Positions 32,793 through 41,938 of a stretch of DNA of 64,000 bases are shown here, piece after piece. The stretch comes from J089 sp964535735. GTDB taxonomy: Bacteria > Fidelibacterota > Marinisomatia > Marinisomatales > J089. The DNA lies in assembly GCA_964535735.1 (NCBI GenBank), contig CAZHTM010000001.1:174055-238054 (forward strand), read 5' to 3'. The notes beneath the pieces are model-generated. The model made no database searches. It had not been told where the DNA came from and saw only the letters and a program-made list of their open reading frames with translations. Position 1 is the stretch's first letter; every line of letters starts with the position of its first letter. The translations under genes were made by a program, and so were the position numbers.

Positions 32793-34145
32793 ATGGGAAT
32801 TATTGATATTACCAACGTTACCCGACATTCCTTGTTGAATTATCAGTCAGCATTGGATGCCACCTCCAGAAACATCGCCAATGTAAATACGGAAGGTTAT
32901 AAGCGGCGTCGCGTAGATCTGACCAAATATTCCGTGGGTTTTAGCCGTTTGAACGGCGGTTTAACCGAAAATAATGTAGTACGGATGCGCCAGCGGTTCG
33001 TGGAAGATCAACTCTATATGGAGAATGAACGCATGGGGCAGTATGCGATGGATGAGCAGATTCTCTCAAGAGTGGAAGGAATATTTGGAAACACCGATAC
33101 CAACAGTCTGACGGACCTGTTTAACCAATTCTGGAATAGTTGGGAGGACTTGGCCAATAATCCCGAATCTCAATCCCAACGAACCATCATCCGGAATAAA
33201 GCAGTCTCCATTGCGCATTGGTTTAATCGGATTCATGGAGATGTTAAAGCGTTAAAAAGTCAGATCCGGGATGAAATCAAAGACACGGTCCGTCAAATAA
33301 ATCAATATTTAGACCAATTAGCAGATTTGAATAAAGCGGTTCAATTAAATCAGGATAATGATTTGTTGGACCAGCGTGACTTTGTTTTGGATAAACTTTC
33401 CAACATGATGGATATAGATATCGTAGAGAAAAGTGACCAGACAGTCACAATATCCAGCAAAGGTCAAATCCTGGTATCTGGAAATTCTGCCTTTTACATC
33501 GAAACGGAAGTGACGACCACCAATGGGTACACCCAAGTACAAATCAAGCGTACAGAGGGAAATAAATCTCTCGACATTGGAACGGGTAGTCTGGGGAGTC
33601 AAGTTGTGAATCACAACCAGCGTATTAACGGATACTTGTCGGATTTGAATACCTTGGCCACCAGTTTCGCATCGATGGTAAATAGTATCCATTCATCGGG
33701 CTATGATCTTTCAGGGAATACTGGAACGAACTTTTTTAAGACCGGGATTATGAATGCCGGTGATTTTGCAGTATCTGAGGAAATCTTATCCGATTCCTCA
33801 TTAATCGCCTCATCCTCAGCGATCGATGACCCCGGGAATGGCACCATCGCCCAGGCAATAGCGGATCTCCGGGATAACACCAGCATGCCCGGTTCAGTGA
33901 CTATGGGTGAATTTTACACGATTATTGTGGGCCAGGTGGGACAAGATGTTCAAAACGCGGAATTTTCTAAAACCAATCAGACAAAAGTTATCCAAAGTCT
34001 TAAAAATCAGATGGAGGCGACCTCGGGAGTATCCATCGATGAAGAAATCACCAATTTGATCCAGTTTCAAGTCGGTTACCAGGCGGCAGCGAAGATGGTT
34101 AACGCCGTCGATGAATTTGCCAGAACAATACTTAATATGGTTTAG
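32793..34145 (+). CDS. flgK: Flagellar hook-associated protein 1 FlgK
   Basis: FlgK is the first hook-filament junction protein. I set the start at ATG 32793 (MGIIDITNVTRHSLLNYQSA) with an AGGA ribosome-binding site at 32783; an in-frame ATG further upstream lies inside flgN. The N-terminal block ATSRNIANVNTEGYKRRRVD and the middle FNQFWNSWEDLANNPESQSQ are diagnostic, and the C-terminal ITNLIQFQVGYQAAAKMVNA matches the family. At 450 residues it is shorter than enteric FlgK (about 547), lacking part of the variable surface domains. Confidence 0.95.
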   Translation: MGIIDITNVTRHSLLNYQSALDATSRNIANVNTEGYKRRRVDLTKYSVGFSRLNGGLTENNVVRMRQRFVEDQLYMENERMGQYAMDEQILSRVEGIFGNTDTNSLTDLFNQFWNSWEDLANNPESQSQRTIIRNKAVSIAHWFNRIHGDVKALKSQIRDEIKDTVRQINQYLDQLADLNKAVQLNQDNDLLDQRDFVLDKLSNMMDIDIVEKSDQTVTISSKGQILVSGNSAFYIETEVTTTNGYTQVQIKRTEGNKSLDIGTGSLGSQVVNHNQRINGYLSDLNTLATSFASMVNSIHSSGYDLSGNTGTNFFKTGIMNAGDFAVSEEILSDSSLIASSSAIDDPGNGTIAQAIADLRDNTSMPGSVTMGEFYTIIVGQVGQDVQNAEFSKTNQTKVIQSLKNQMEATSGVSIDEEITNLIQFQVGYQAAAKMVNAVDEFARTILNMV

Positions 34146-34178
34146 CATGGATCCTTTAGAATTAATGGAGGAACGGTA

Positions 34179-35057
34179 ATGCGAGTAACACAGTCCATGA
34201 TTACCCGGAGTTTATTACAGAGTATCAACCAGCTTCGTGAATCGATGGATACGATTCAATCCTCGATTGCCACAGGAAGACAGATTACTAAGGCCAGTGA
34301 CGATCCACAGGGATATTTACAGGGGACTCGGTTCAAATTAGCCATTTCCCGTAACGAACAATATTTAAAGAATATCGATAGCGCTAAATCATGGATTAAT
34401 GAGACACTAACAGCCCTTGATGATTTACATATGTTCGTAATGGATGCTAAGGAAATTGCCATTCAGGGAGCTGATATATCCAGTTCCGGAATCCGATCTT
34501 CGCTGGCGACTAACGTGGACAAAATTATCGACGATGTGGTAGCTACATCGAATAAGTCTTATCTGGATCGAAATTTATTTGCGGGAACAAAAACCCAGGG
34601 AGTGACCCCTTTTGAATATGATGGGACTACCGTGAGTTATAATGGAAACTCCAGCACGTTAACCCGGCAAATAGGCGAATCCCTGAATGTGGAAATTAAC
34701 GTTACGGGTACGCAGCTAAACTCTACTGGCATGTTCGATGCATTAATCGATCTTAGGGACGCCCTTCAAAATAATGACACGGATGCCATTCAAACGGCCC
34801 TTAATGATTTAGGCGACGCGGCCGATGATTTGAGTGCTTTATCCACTGCTCTTGGGTCCATTACAAACCAACTTGATTTATCACAACAGCATCTAGAGGC
34901 CGCCAATGTGAATTTGGAGGGATATCTATCTAAAATTGAAGATACAGATGTCGCTGAAGCGATTACTCAATATAATAATCGTGAAATAGCCTATCAGGCA
35001 GCACTGATGACAACATCTCGAGCCATGCAACTTAATATAATGGAATTCATTAAATGA
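34179..35057 (+). CDS. flgL: Flagellar hook-associated protein 3 FlgL
   Basis: FlgL is the second junction protein, of flagellin-like fold. The N-terminus MRVTQSMITRSLLQSINQLR and SSIATGRQITKASDDPQGYL (with the SGKxIxxPSDDP-like pattern) and the C-terminus VAEAITQYNNREIAYQAALM are diagnostic for FlgL. The 292-residue length is typical. A GGAGG ribosome-binding site lies 7 bases before the start. The stop overlaps the ATG of fliW. No flagellin gene follows, unlike in many genomes. Confidence 0.95.
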   Translation: MRVTQSMITRSLLQSINQLRESMDTIQSSIATGRQITKASDDPQGYLQGTRFKLAISRNEQYLKNIDSAKSWINETLTALDDLHMFVMDAKEIAIQGADISSSGIRSSLATNVDKIIDDVVATSNKSYLDRNLFAGTKTQGVTPFEYDGTTVSYNGNSSTLTRQIGESLNVEINVTGTQLNSTGMFDALIDLRDALQNNDTDAIQTALNDLGDAADDLSALSTALGSITNQLDLSQQHLEAANVNLEGYLSKIEDTDVAEAITQYNNREIAYQAALMTTSRAMQLNIMEFIK

Positions 35058-35521
35058 CCGAACCACTTACCACATCACCGAGGCTATCAAATAGCGAGGA
35101 ATTCCTTCCCGAGTTAGGATGGGATTTCGACGTCGAAATTTATTCCCGGGCGTATTTTCGATATGGATTACCCGGTTTCGAACATTTGAACAAGTTTATC
35201 ATTGCTTCGGTAAAAGATTTCCCTCCGTTTTACCTATTGATTTCGAAAGAAGAACCTCAGGTTAACCTGTTAATTATTCACACCAAATTATTATCCATCT
35301 ATTCATCAATTGAGATTCCTGAAGCAGAGTTGAAAAAAGTAGGAACGCGGAATCGGGGAGATGTGGATGCTTATGTTGTTGTCAAAATCAACGCCAAGAA
35401 GAACACATTAACGGTAAATCTCAGAGCACCCATTTTAATACATAAAAAATCACACGCTGCCTATCAGGCCATTTTAGATCGAGGGGATCTATCAGCAGAA
35501 TATCCTTTGGTACCAGCATAA
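35054..35521 (+). CDS. fliW: Flagellar assembly factor FliW
   Basis: FliW is a small beta-barrel protein that binds CsrA and flagellin and so couples flagellin translation to its export. The 155-residue protein includes the diagnostic block YFRYGLPGFEHLNKFIIASV (about residues 35-54) and the later VVKINAKKNTLTVNLRAPIL, close to the 'ltvNLraPi' motif of the family. The gene overlaps flgL and precedes csrA by 15 bases, the conserved fliW-csrA pairing. Confidence 0.95.
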   Translation: MTEPLTTSPRLSNSEEFLPELGWDFDVEIYSRAYFRYGLPGFEHLNKFIIASVKDFPPFYLLISKEEPQVNLLIIHTKLLSIYSSIEIPEAELKKVGTRNRGDVDAYVVVKINAKKNTLTVNLRAPILIHKKSHAAYQAILDRGDLSAEYPLVPA

Positions 35522-35536
35522 TCGGAAGGAGTCCTC

Positions 35537-35770
35537 ATGTTAATATTGACACGGAAGTCAGGTGAACGAATTCGAATTGGGAATGATATCCTGATTCAGC
35601 CCATGAAAACCGCCAAAGGTAAAGTAAAAATCGGAATTATTGCTCCGGAAAGCATTCCCATTTATAGGGAAGAAATATACTTACAGATTCAAGCGGAGAA
35701 TCAGGAAGCGCGATTAGAAAAGGATGTCCATCTATCGATTCTCGAAAAATTCTCCAAATCGACGCAGTAA
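35537..35770 (+). CDS. csrA: Carbon storage regulator / translational repressor CsrA
   Basis: CsrA is a small RNA-binding dimer that blocks ribosome access at GGA motifs; in fliW-containing bacteria its main target is flagellin mRNA. The 77-residue protein begins MLILTRKSGERIRIGNDILI, which is nearly invariant, followed by KIGIIAPESIPIYREEIYLQ. A GGAAGGAG ribosome-binding site precedes it. Pairing with fliW indicates that flagellin output is controlled by the FliW-CsrA-flagellin partner switch, even though the flagellin gene is outside the window. Confidence 0.96.
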   Translation: MLILTRKSGERIRIGNDILIQPMKTAKGKVKIGIIAPESIPIYREEIYLQIQAENQEARLEKDVHLSILEKFSKSTQ

Positions 35771-35802
35771 TTGAATTTCGAAAACCAATTAGCGAGGAAG
35801 GT

Positions 35803-36366
35803 ATGAAATCGAATCTTGAATTAGCAGAATCCTTTCTTAGTCACGAGAACTATATCATGGCCCGTGAAATGTATTCCAAGGCGTTTCAGGAAGATGCCGA
35901 AGTAGAAGGACTGTTTGGACTGGCGCTATGCGCGTTTCAGGAAGGGGATATGGTGTCCTGTCTACAACATCTTAATGAACTGCTGGAAAAGAAACCGGGT
36001 CATGCCGGCGCCTTCAATTTATCGGGAATGGTTGCGGCAAATAATGGAGATCTGGATGGAGCGGAAAAATTATTCGTGTCGGCTATCCAAAGCAATCCTG
36101 AGATGATTGAAGCACAGCGGAATTATGGCGAAGTATTGATCGCAAAAGAGAAATACGATGATGGGGTGAAGGTCTTTGATACAATTTTGAAAAGACATCC
36201 CGATGATATTCCAACGTTACTTACGATGGCCGAATTAAGCTTGGAAGCGGATATGGTGAAAGAAGCTTTGCTCTATCTGAATCAAGTGATCGATCTAGAG
36301 CCGGACAACGAAACAGCGCTGGAATTGTTGGCGAAGATTGAAACGACGGTAACGACTCCAATTTAA
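35803..36366 (+). CDS. TPR-repeat protein linking csrA to the glycan island
   Basis: The 187-residue protein is built of about five tetratricopeptide repeats: LAESFLSHENYIMAREMYSK, LFGLALCAFQEGDMVSCLQH, then AFNLSGMVAANNGDLDGAEK, AQRNYGEVLIAKEKYDDGVK and LLTMAELSLEADMVKEALLY. No signal peptide or enzyme domain is visible, so it is a cytosolic scaffold. It lies 32 bases after csrA with a GAGGAAGG ribosome-binding site and 28 bases before the first sugar gene. TPR proteins often accompany protein glycosyltransferases, including those that act on flagellin, but the partner is unknown here. Confidence 0.85.
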   Translation: MKSNLELAESFLSHENYIMAREMYSKAFQEDAEVEGLFGLALCAFQEGDMVSCLQHLNELLEKKPGHAGAFNLSGMVAANNGDLDGAEKLFVSAIQSNPEMIEAQRNYGEVLIAKEKYDDGVKVFDTILKRHPDDIPTLLTMAELSLEADMVKEALLYLNQVIDLEPDNETALELLAKIETTVTTPI

Positions 36367-36394
36367 TAGATAAACCCAATAGCACGGTCGAAGA

Positions 36395-37330
36395 GTGGAA
36401 AAGATACTGATTACCGGTGGGGCAGGATATATCGGCTCCATTTTAAGCGAATCCCTGGTTAATAAAGGTTACCACGTTACTGTATTGGATAATTTGATGT
36501 ATGGAGAAGCCCACCTCCAACATCTTTGCTCTAATCGTAATTTTGATTTTGTGGTAGGCGATGCCCGAAACAAATCCGTTTTAGCCCCACTAGTCAAGAC
36601 ATCCGATGTCATTATTCCACTGGCAGCTGTTGTGGGCGCTCCTGCATGCGATCGCGATCCCGACTATGCCCGATCGATCAACCTGGAGGCTATAGCTTTT
36701 TTAAACCGTATCAGGCATGCCGATCAATTGGTGATTTATCCCACAACCAATAGCGGATATGGGACTAAATCCGGTGAGGTGTACTGTACCGAAGAAAGCG
36801 CATTAGAACCGATCTCATTGTACGGTCAGACCAAGGTCGATGCCGAAAAACTGCTGTTGGATAGCCCAAACACCATTACCTTACGATTGGCGACTGTTTT
36901 TGGGATGTCACCGCGAATGCGGTTGGATTTGTTGGTAAATCATTTTGTCTATACCGCTATTACCGATGGTTACATCATTCTGTTTGAAAAAGATTTTAAG
37001 CGGAATTATGTCCATATCCGGGACGTGGCGGATTGTTTCCTATTTTGTTTAGAACATCGGGAGAAAATGATCGGTCGTCCCTTCAATGTGGGTTTGGATG
37101 ATGCCAATTTATCCAAGGAAGAATTGGCGCTGACCATCAAAAAATATGTTCCGGATTTCCATATTCATTGTTCGGAAATTGGTCATGATCCGGATAAACG
37201 GAATTACATCGTTTCTAATGCCAGACTCAGACAGACCGGTTTCGAAGCGAAACGATCCCTGGAAGAAGGCATCTTGGAATTAATCAAAGGGTATCGGATG
37301 ATGGGCCGTCATCCGTATAAAAACGTATAG
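36395..37330 (+). CDS. NAD-dependent nucleotide-sugar epimerase/dehydratase (extended SDR)
   Basis: The 311-residue protein is an extended short-chain dehydrogenase: NAD-binding TGGAGYIGS at residues 7-15, DNLMYG, the DVIIPLAAVVGAP stretch, and catalytic YxxxK at Tyr143-Lys147 (YGQTK). The residues ahead of it read TTNSGYG, not the Asp-Glu pair typical of 4,6-dehydratases, so an epimerase or reductase role is more likely than a dehydratase. The start is GTG. It opens the sugar island, followed by HddC- and HddA-like genes, so a GDP- or NDP-heptose derivative is a plausible substrate, though this is inference. Confidence 0.85.
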   Translation: MEKILITGGAGYIGSILSESLVNKGYHVTVLDNLMYGEAHLQHLCSNRNFDFVVGDARNKSVLAPLVKTSDVIIPLAAVVGAPACDRDPDYARSINLEAIAFLNRIRHADQLVIYPTTNSGYGTKSGEVYCTEESALEPISLYGQTKVDAEKLLLDSPNTITLRLATVFGMSPRMRLDLLVNHFVYTAITDGYIILFEKDFKRNYVHIRDVADCFLFCLEHREKMIGRPFNVGLDDANLSKEELALTIKKYVPDFHIHCSEIGHDPDKRNYIVSNARLRQTGFEAKRSLEEGILELIKGYRMMGRHPYKNV

Positions 37331-37337
37331 GTTAAAA

Positions 37338-38075
37338 TTGGCGCAGGACTACCCAATCTCAAGTTGTATCACTCCAGTGATTTTAGCCGGCGGATTCGGA
37401 ACGAGATTAAGACCTGTTGTCTCTGATCGCCCGAAAGCTCTGGCCCTTGTTAAAGGTAAACCATTTCTATCTATCCTCTTTGACCAATTAATTGGGTTCG
37501 GATTTGACCGTGTGATTCTTTGTGTAGGCTATCGCTCCGACCAAATTATCCAATCATTCGGCATGAAATACAAATCCTTATCCATTGATTATTCGATCGA
37601 GTCAAAACCTTTGGGTACAGGAGGGGCAATCCTTCCTGCAGTTAAACATGTTAAAACAGAATTTTTATTAATAAGTAATGGTGACTCATTTGTGCCCTTT
37701 GATTTGTTTTCTTTTTACTCATTTCTTCAGGATAAAAGTGCAGAAGGTGGAATAATTGTTTCTCATCGTGATTCCAGTTTTTCTTTTGGACATGTTGAAT
37801 TTGAGAAGAATAAAAAAATAATCCGGTTTGCCGAAAAAAAGGAAACAGGTAATGGATGGGTCAACACAGGGGTCTATTTAATTTCAACTGATTGGTTCAT
37901 TGGGTATAAAATCGGTAAAAATTATTCTATAGAGCGCGATTTTTTCCCTACTTGGACACGAAAATCCTTTTTTGCATACACAATTTCTTCTTCGTTCATT
38001 GATATTGGTACACCCATATCCTATCGATCCAGTGAAAAATTTTTCTCAACCCCAAGTTTAAGGGGAAGTTTATGA
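37338..38075 (+). CDS. Sugar-phosphate nucleotidyltransferase, HddC-like
   Basis: The 245-residue protein has the nucleotide-binding signature LAGGFGTRLRP at residues 16-26 followed by VVSDRPKALALVKGKPFLSI, and the catalytic VNTGVYL region. Best fit by eye is D-glycero-D-manno-heptose 1-phosphate guanylyltransferase (HddC) or a related mannose-1-phosphate-type enzyme; the neighbouring heptose kinase-like gene supports that. It starts at TTG (37338), 7 bases after the previous stop, and overlaps the next gene by 4 bases. It would form GDP-heptose in the cytoplasm. Base composition is noticeably AT-richer from here on. Confidence 0.8.
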   Translation: MAQDYPISSCITPVILAGGFGTRLRPVVSDRPKALALVKGKPFLSILFDQLIGFGFDRVILCVGYRSDQIIQSFGMKYKSLSIDYSIESKPLGTGGAILPAVKHVKTEFLLISNGDSFVPFDLFSFYSFLQDKSAEGGIIVSHRDSSFSFGHVEFEKNKKIIRFAEKKETGNGWVNTGVYLISTDWFIGYKIGKNYSIERDFFPTWTRKSFFAYTISSSFIDIGTPISYRSSEKFFSTPSLRGSL

Positions 38076-39208
38076 TTATCAGTAGAACACCCTATCGAAT
38101 TTCTTTCCTGGGCGGCGGAACCGATTATCCGGAATGGTATCTCCAACATGGTGGCGCAGTGCTCTCCACATCAATCGATAAATTCTGTTACATCATGTGC
38201 CGAAAACTTCCCCCATTTTTTGAACATAAATACGCGATCCGTTATTCTCGAATTGAGAATTGTACTACGCTGAATGAAATCCAACACCCAACGGCTCGGG
38301 AAGCATTGAAATTTCTGAATATCCATGAGGGCGTAGAAATCAATCACGACGGTGACTTGCCGGCACGGAGTGGTATGGGATCCAGTTCATCGTTTACCGT
38401 AGGTCTTCTCAATGCGCTTTATGCGTTAAAAGGAATCATGCCGAATAAAATGCAATTGGCAAGAGAAGCTATAACAATTGAACAACAATTGGTTCGTGAC
38501 ACGGTGGGTTCCCAGGACCAGGTTGCGGCTGCGTTCGGGGGATTGAATCATATCCAATTTTTACAGAATGGTGAAATCATCGTGAACCCCATGATTATTT
38601 CCAGTGAGAGAATGGCTGAATTCAATGATCAACTCATGCTTTTTTATACCGGAATTATGCGTACAGCTTCTAATGTAGCGGAAAGCTATGTAAAGAATAT
38701 TTCAGAACGAAAACGTCAAATGCGGATCATGAATGATCTGGTCAATGAAGGGATGTCGATTTTAAGCAGCGGCCAAGATCTTCAAGAATTTGGAAAATTG
38801 CTGCATGAAGCCTGGCAAGTCAAACGTTCTTTCAGTTCGTTAATTAGTAATCCTATTGTTGATGATATTTATCAGCAGGCACGTTCTGCCGGCGCGTTGG
38901 GCGGAAAACTCTCCGGAGCAGGTGGTGGCGGATTCATGCTCCTCTTTGTACCCAAAGATGCTCAAGATGCCGTAAGACGAAAATTAAAGTCGTTAATTCA
39001 TGTGCCATTCCGGTTCGAATTCAACGGGAGCCAGGTCGTTTTTTATGATCCGAACATGGATTACAAACCGTTGGCAGGGGAACGATATAAAAAACCTGCA
39101 AAAGCATTTCAAGAATTGAGTGTACTGGCCGGATATCATGATCAATATGCAAAAAACGGCCATCGGGCAATAGAATCAGGGCAACCTAATGCGGAAATCC
39201 GTAGCTAA
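38072..39208 (+). CDS. GHMP-family sugar kinase, heptose 7-phosphate kinase HddA-like
   Basis: The 378-residue protein begins IISRTPYRISFLGGGTDYPE, the characteristic start of HddA-type GHMP kinases, and carries the phosphate-binding loop SGMGSSSS at residues 100-107 and the C-terminal GGKLSGAGGGGFMLLFV motif. HddA phosphorylates D-glycero-D-manno-heptose 7-phosphate at C1 in the GDP-heptose pathway; fucokinase- and galactokinase-like relatives also exist. The pairing with an HddC-like gene makes the heptose assignment likely. Isomerase GmhA and phosphatase GmhB are not in the window. Confidence 0.82.
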   Translation: MIISRTPYRISFLGGGTDYPEWYLQHGGAVLSTSIDKFCYIMCRKLPPFFEHKYAIRYSRIENCTTLNEIQHPTAREALKFLNIHEGVEINHDGDLPARSGMGSSSSFTVGLLNALYALKGIMPNKMQLAREAITIEQQLVRDTVGSQDQVAAAFGGLNHIQFLQNGEIIVNPMIISSERMAEFNDQLMLFYTGIMRTASNVAESYVKNISERKRQMRIMNDLVNEGMSILSSGQDLQEFGKLLHEAWQVKRSFSSLISNPIVDDIYQQARSAGALGGKLSGAGGGGFMLLFVPKDAQDAVRRKLKSLIHVPFRFEFNGSQVVFYDPNMDYKPLAGERYKKPAKAFQELSVLAGYHDQYAKNGHRAIESGQPNAEIRS

Positions 39209-40073
39209 TCCTATGACGGTAGAAATGGCTTCCCAGGCCATGACAAATATGGACTTGGACCAGAAAGGGCGTCAGATTCGCGCGACCTGTATTCAGATGG
39301 CGCATGACGCAAAAGAGAGCCATGTTAAAGGCGCGTTGAGTTGTGTGGATATTTTGGTCACCTTGTTTAATGGAGTGCTAAAATATGATGTAGAGAATTT
39401 TGCTAATGCTCCTCGAGATCGTTTCATTTTCAGTAAAGGACATGCTGCCTCGGCTTTGTATGCAACTCTAGCGGATGTGGGAATTATTCCGAAGACCCTA
39501 CTCAAGTCCTATGGTCAAAGTAATTCCCCGTTACCAAGCCACCCCTGTAAACATATGCTGAAAGTGTTGGACTGGTCATCTGGTAGTTTGGGGCATGGGT
39601 TAGGCGTTGGAACTGGTATGGCGTATGCCTTGAAGCTGAATCACTCGTCCTCACGTGTCTTTGTTTTATTGAGTGATGGAGAATGTAATGAAGGAAGTAC
39701 GTGGGAGGCGGCTCAATTTGCTCGTGCCAATAAACTTGATAATTTAGTCGCAATTGTCGATTACAACGGTAGCCAATCGATTGGATATACAGAAGACATT
39801 CTGGGACAGGCAAATATTGCAGAAAAATTCCGTGCGTTTGGATGGACTACGCTGGAATGCGATGGTCATTCCTATTCGGACTTATATGAAGCCTTCCAAC
39901 CGACCAATATCAATAAAGATCGTCCTACTGTAATCGTAGCCCATACGGATCCGGGGAATGGATTGGACATCCTTGATGACCATATCCTTTGGCATTACCG
40001 GACACCTTCTTCTCAAGAGGTGCTTTCGGCAATGCAGCAACTTGATTGCAATTCCATAGTGGAGGAGTTGTAA
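39189..40073 (+). CDS. Transketolase, N-terminal (TPP-binding) subunit
   Basis: The 294-residue protein covers the thiamine pyrophosphate-binding half of transketolase. Visible are FIFSKGHAASALYATLADVG, GSLGHGLGVGTGMAYALKLN, and the TPP motif SDGECNEGSTWEAAQFARAN running to VDYN (residues 162 to about 192). The start at 39189 overlaps the HddA-like gene by 20 bases; ATG 39213, after that gene's stop, is an alternative. It works with the next gene as a split transketolase. In this context it may supply sedoheptulose 7-phosphate for heptose synthesis, or transfer a two-carbon unit to a keto-sugar. Confidence 0.88.
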   Translation: MRKSVANPMTVEMASQAMTNMDLDQKGRQIRATCIQMAHDAKESHVKGALSCVDILVTLFNGVLKYDVENFANAPRDRFIFSKGHAASALYATLADVGIIPKTLLKSYGQSNSPLPSHPCKHMLKVLDWSSGSLGHGLGVGTGMAYALKLNHSSSRVFVLLSDGECNEGSTWEAAQFARANKLDNLVAIVDYNGSQSIGYTEDILGQANIAEKFRAFGWTTLECDGHSYSDLYEAFQPTNINKDRPTVIVAHTDPGNGLDILDDHILWHYRTPSSQEVLSAMQQLDCNSIVEEL

Positions 40074-40074
40074 C

Positions 40075-41001
40075 GTGAGAAAAGCGTTTGCAGATACGCT
40101 ATTTCATTGTGCTCTGGAGGATGAGAGGGTCCTGTTACTGACCGGTGATCTTGGATATCAATTGTTTGATTCCTTTGATGAAACATTTCCGGGGCGATTT
40201 ATAAATGTTGGTGTTGCTGAAGCTGAGATGATGTCGGCCGCAGCCGGTCTGGCGGTGGAGGGGTATAAACCGGTTGCCTATTCAATCGCCTCTTTTGCCA
40301 CGGCACGACCTTTTGAACAGATTCGTTATTGTATTGGATATCCACAATTACCTGTTCTAATCGTTGGAGCCGGACGTGGGTTATTGTATGGACAAAGCGG
40401 CGTTTCCCATCATGCGATGGATGATGTTGCTTTAATGAGCGCCATTCCGGGGATGACCGTGGTTCTACCCGGAGATAAATTTGAATTGGCCGCTTTATTG
40501 CCTCAGCTCCTAAAATTGGATTCCCCATCGTATATGACGGTTGGCCGGTATGGAGAACCGACCTATGTCGCCGAAGGAGATATTCGTTTAGGACGATGTC
40601 GACTATTACGGCCCGGTGAAAAACTAACCCTGTTCAGTACGGGAGAGATTGCAAATGAAGTGGTCAATGCCGTAGATATTTTGAATCAATCTGGCATCTT
40701 TCCCAAAGCATACCAGGTTCACACTATAAAACCTTTAGATTTCGAATGTCTGGAGTCGGAAGCGGAATTGTCGGATGTTTTCGTTGTGATTGAGGAACAT
40801 TTGCCTCAAGGGAGTCTTTGGAGTGCCATTGCCCAATGGAAAGCGGAACATAATTCACCGGTTAAATTGGTTCGGATAGGACCTCCGGATGCATTTCTGT
40901 TGGGGAATAAGCGTCGTGAAGAATACCGACGGGATTATTCAATGGACACCGATGGATTGGTAAATAAAATTAGCGAGATTTGGGCGACCCGTGGTTTATA
41001 A
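40075..41001 (+). CDS. Transketolase, C-terminal subunit
   Basis: The 308-residue partner of the preceding gene contains the pyrimidine-binding domain (LLTGDLGYQLFDSFDETFPG, then NVGVAEAEMMSAAAGLAVEG with the catalytic Glu49) and the transketolase C-terminal domain (KAYQVHTIKPLDFECLESEA). It starts at GTG 40075 immediately after the N-subunit stop. Split transketolases are common in archaea and in sugar or natural-product clusters. The end overlaps the following gene by 11 bases. Specific substrates cannot be told from sequence. Confidence 0.88.
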   Translation: MRKAFADTLFHCALEDERVLLLTGDLGYQLFDSFDETFPGRFINVGVAEAEMMSAAAGLAVEGYKPVAYSIASFATARPFEQIRYCIGYPQLPVLIVGAGRGLLYGQSGVSHHAMDDVALMSAIPGMTVVLPGDKFELAALLPQLLKLDSPSYMTVGRYGEPTYVAEGDIRLGRCRLLRPGEKLTLFSTGEIANEVVNAVDILNQSGIFPKAYQVHTIKPLDFECLESEAELSDVFVVIEEHLPQGSLWSAIAQWKAEHNSPVKLVRIGPPDAFLLGNKRREEYRRDYSMDTDGLVNKISEIWATRGL

Positions 41002-41938
41002 GTCAATACTTGTTACCGGCGGAAGTGGATTGTTGGGCACGGGGCTCAAGCAAATTACTGACGAATATCCTGGACGACAGTTTTTCTTCGTTAGCTCAAA
41101 AGAGTGTGATCTGACGAATTATGATCAAACCTTGTCTTTAGTTAAAAAAGTCCAACCCGACGCCATTCTTCATTATGCTGCAAAAAGTGGTGGCATTGCC
41201 TATAGCCAAAAATTCCCGGCAACACTCCTCAGGGATAACGTACTCATGAATTTTAATATTTTAGATGTCGCCAGAGAGTTGGGGGTGAAAAAAGTTGTCT
41301 TGTCTATGTCTGTAGGTATGTATCCAGAACGCGCAACTATTCCCCTCAAAGAAGAATTCATTCATGAAGGTTTACCCCATCCTAATAATGCCAGTTACGC
41401 GTTTGCCAAGCGATTGATTGACCCGAGCATCACTGCTTATCGTCAACAATATGGATTGAATGTCATCGGTTTCGTACCGAATGGCATATTTGGAGAGAAT
41501 ATGAACTATCGGTATGATGAATCCATAATGTTGGCGGCGCTAATTCGGCGGTTCTACGAAGAAAAAGATTCAAAGGACCGATTAGAAGTTTGGGGTGACG
41601 GTACTCCTCTTCGGGAATATACTTATTCACGTGACATGGCCAGGGCCAGTATGTGGTGTTTAGATCATTACGATGAACCCCAGTTTCTAAATATCGGTTC
41701 TACGGAAGAACATTCTATTAGAGAAATGGCTGAAATGATATGTGATTTATATGGAATTGATCGCTCACGCCTTTGGTTTAATACTGAGAAACCCAATGGG
41801 ATTTTCCGCCGAAACACAGACAATTCGAGGTTTATTAAACTCTCGGGGTTTCAATATACAGATTTCCGATTGGCACTAAAAAACACAGTCCAGTGGTTTA
41901 TCGAACATTATCACAGTCGTGAAGGGATTCGGTTATGA
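40991..41938 (+). CDS. GDP-fucose-synthase-like nucleotide-sugar epimerase/reductase
   Basis: A 315-residue WcaG/GDP-L-fucose-synthase-type SDR: NAD(P)-binding TGGSGLLGTG, DLTNYDQTLSLVKKVQPDAI, AAKSGGIAYSQKFPATLLRD, and catalytic Tyr136-Lys140 (YAFAK). The typical NIFGENMNYRYDESIMLAAL-like segment (NGIFGENMNYRYDESI) is present. In Campylobacter, relatives of this family (MlghC, DdahC) act on GDP-4-keto-6-deoxy-heptose rather than on GDP-mannose derivatives, and the heptose genes here make a similar role likely. Starts at GTG. It overlaps the aldo/keto reductase gene by 4 bases. Confidence 0.85.
   Translation: MVYKSILVTGGSGLLGTGLKQITDEYPGRQFFFVSSKECDLTNYDQTLSLVKKVQPDAILHYAAKSGGIAYSQKFPATLLRDNVLMNFNILDVARELGVKKVVLSMSVGMYPERATIPLKEEFIHEGLPHPNNASYAFAKRLIDPSITAYRQQYGLNVIGFVPNGIFGENMNYRYDESIMLAALIRRFYEEKDSKDRLEVWGDGTPLREYTYSRDMARASMWCLDHYDEPQFLNIGSTEEHSIREMAEMICDLYGIDRSRLWFNTEKPNGIFRRNTDNSRFIKLSGFQYTDFRLALKNTVQWFIEHYHSREGIRL

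Noticed and set aside
34727..34742. Good sigma-54-like match TGGCATG-TTCG-ATGCA
   Set aside because: It lies inside the flgL coding region, more than 300 bases before fliW; the codons fit the FlgL frame and no boundary is apparent, so it is probably chance.
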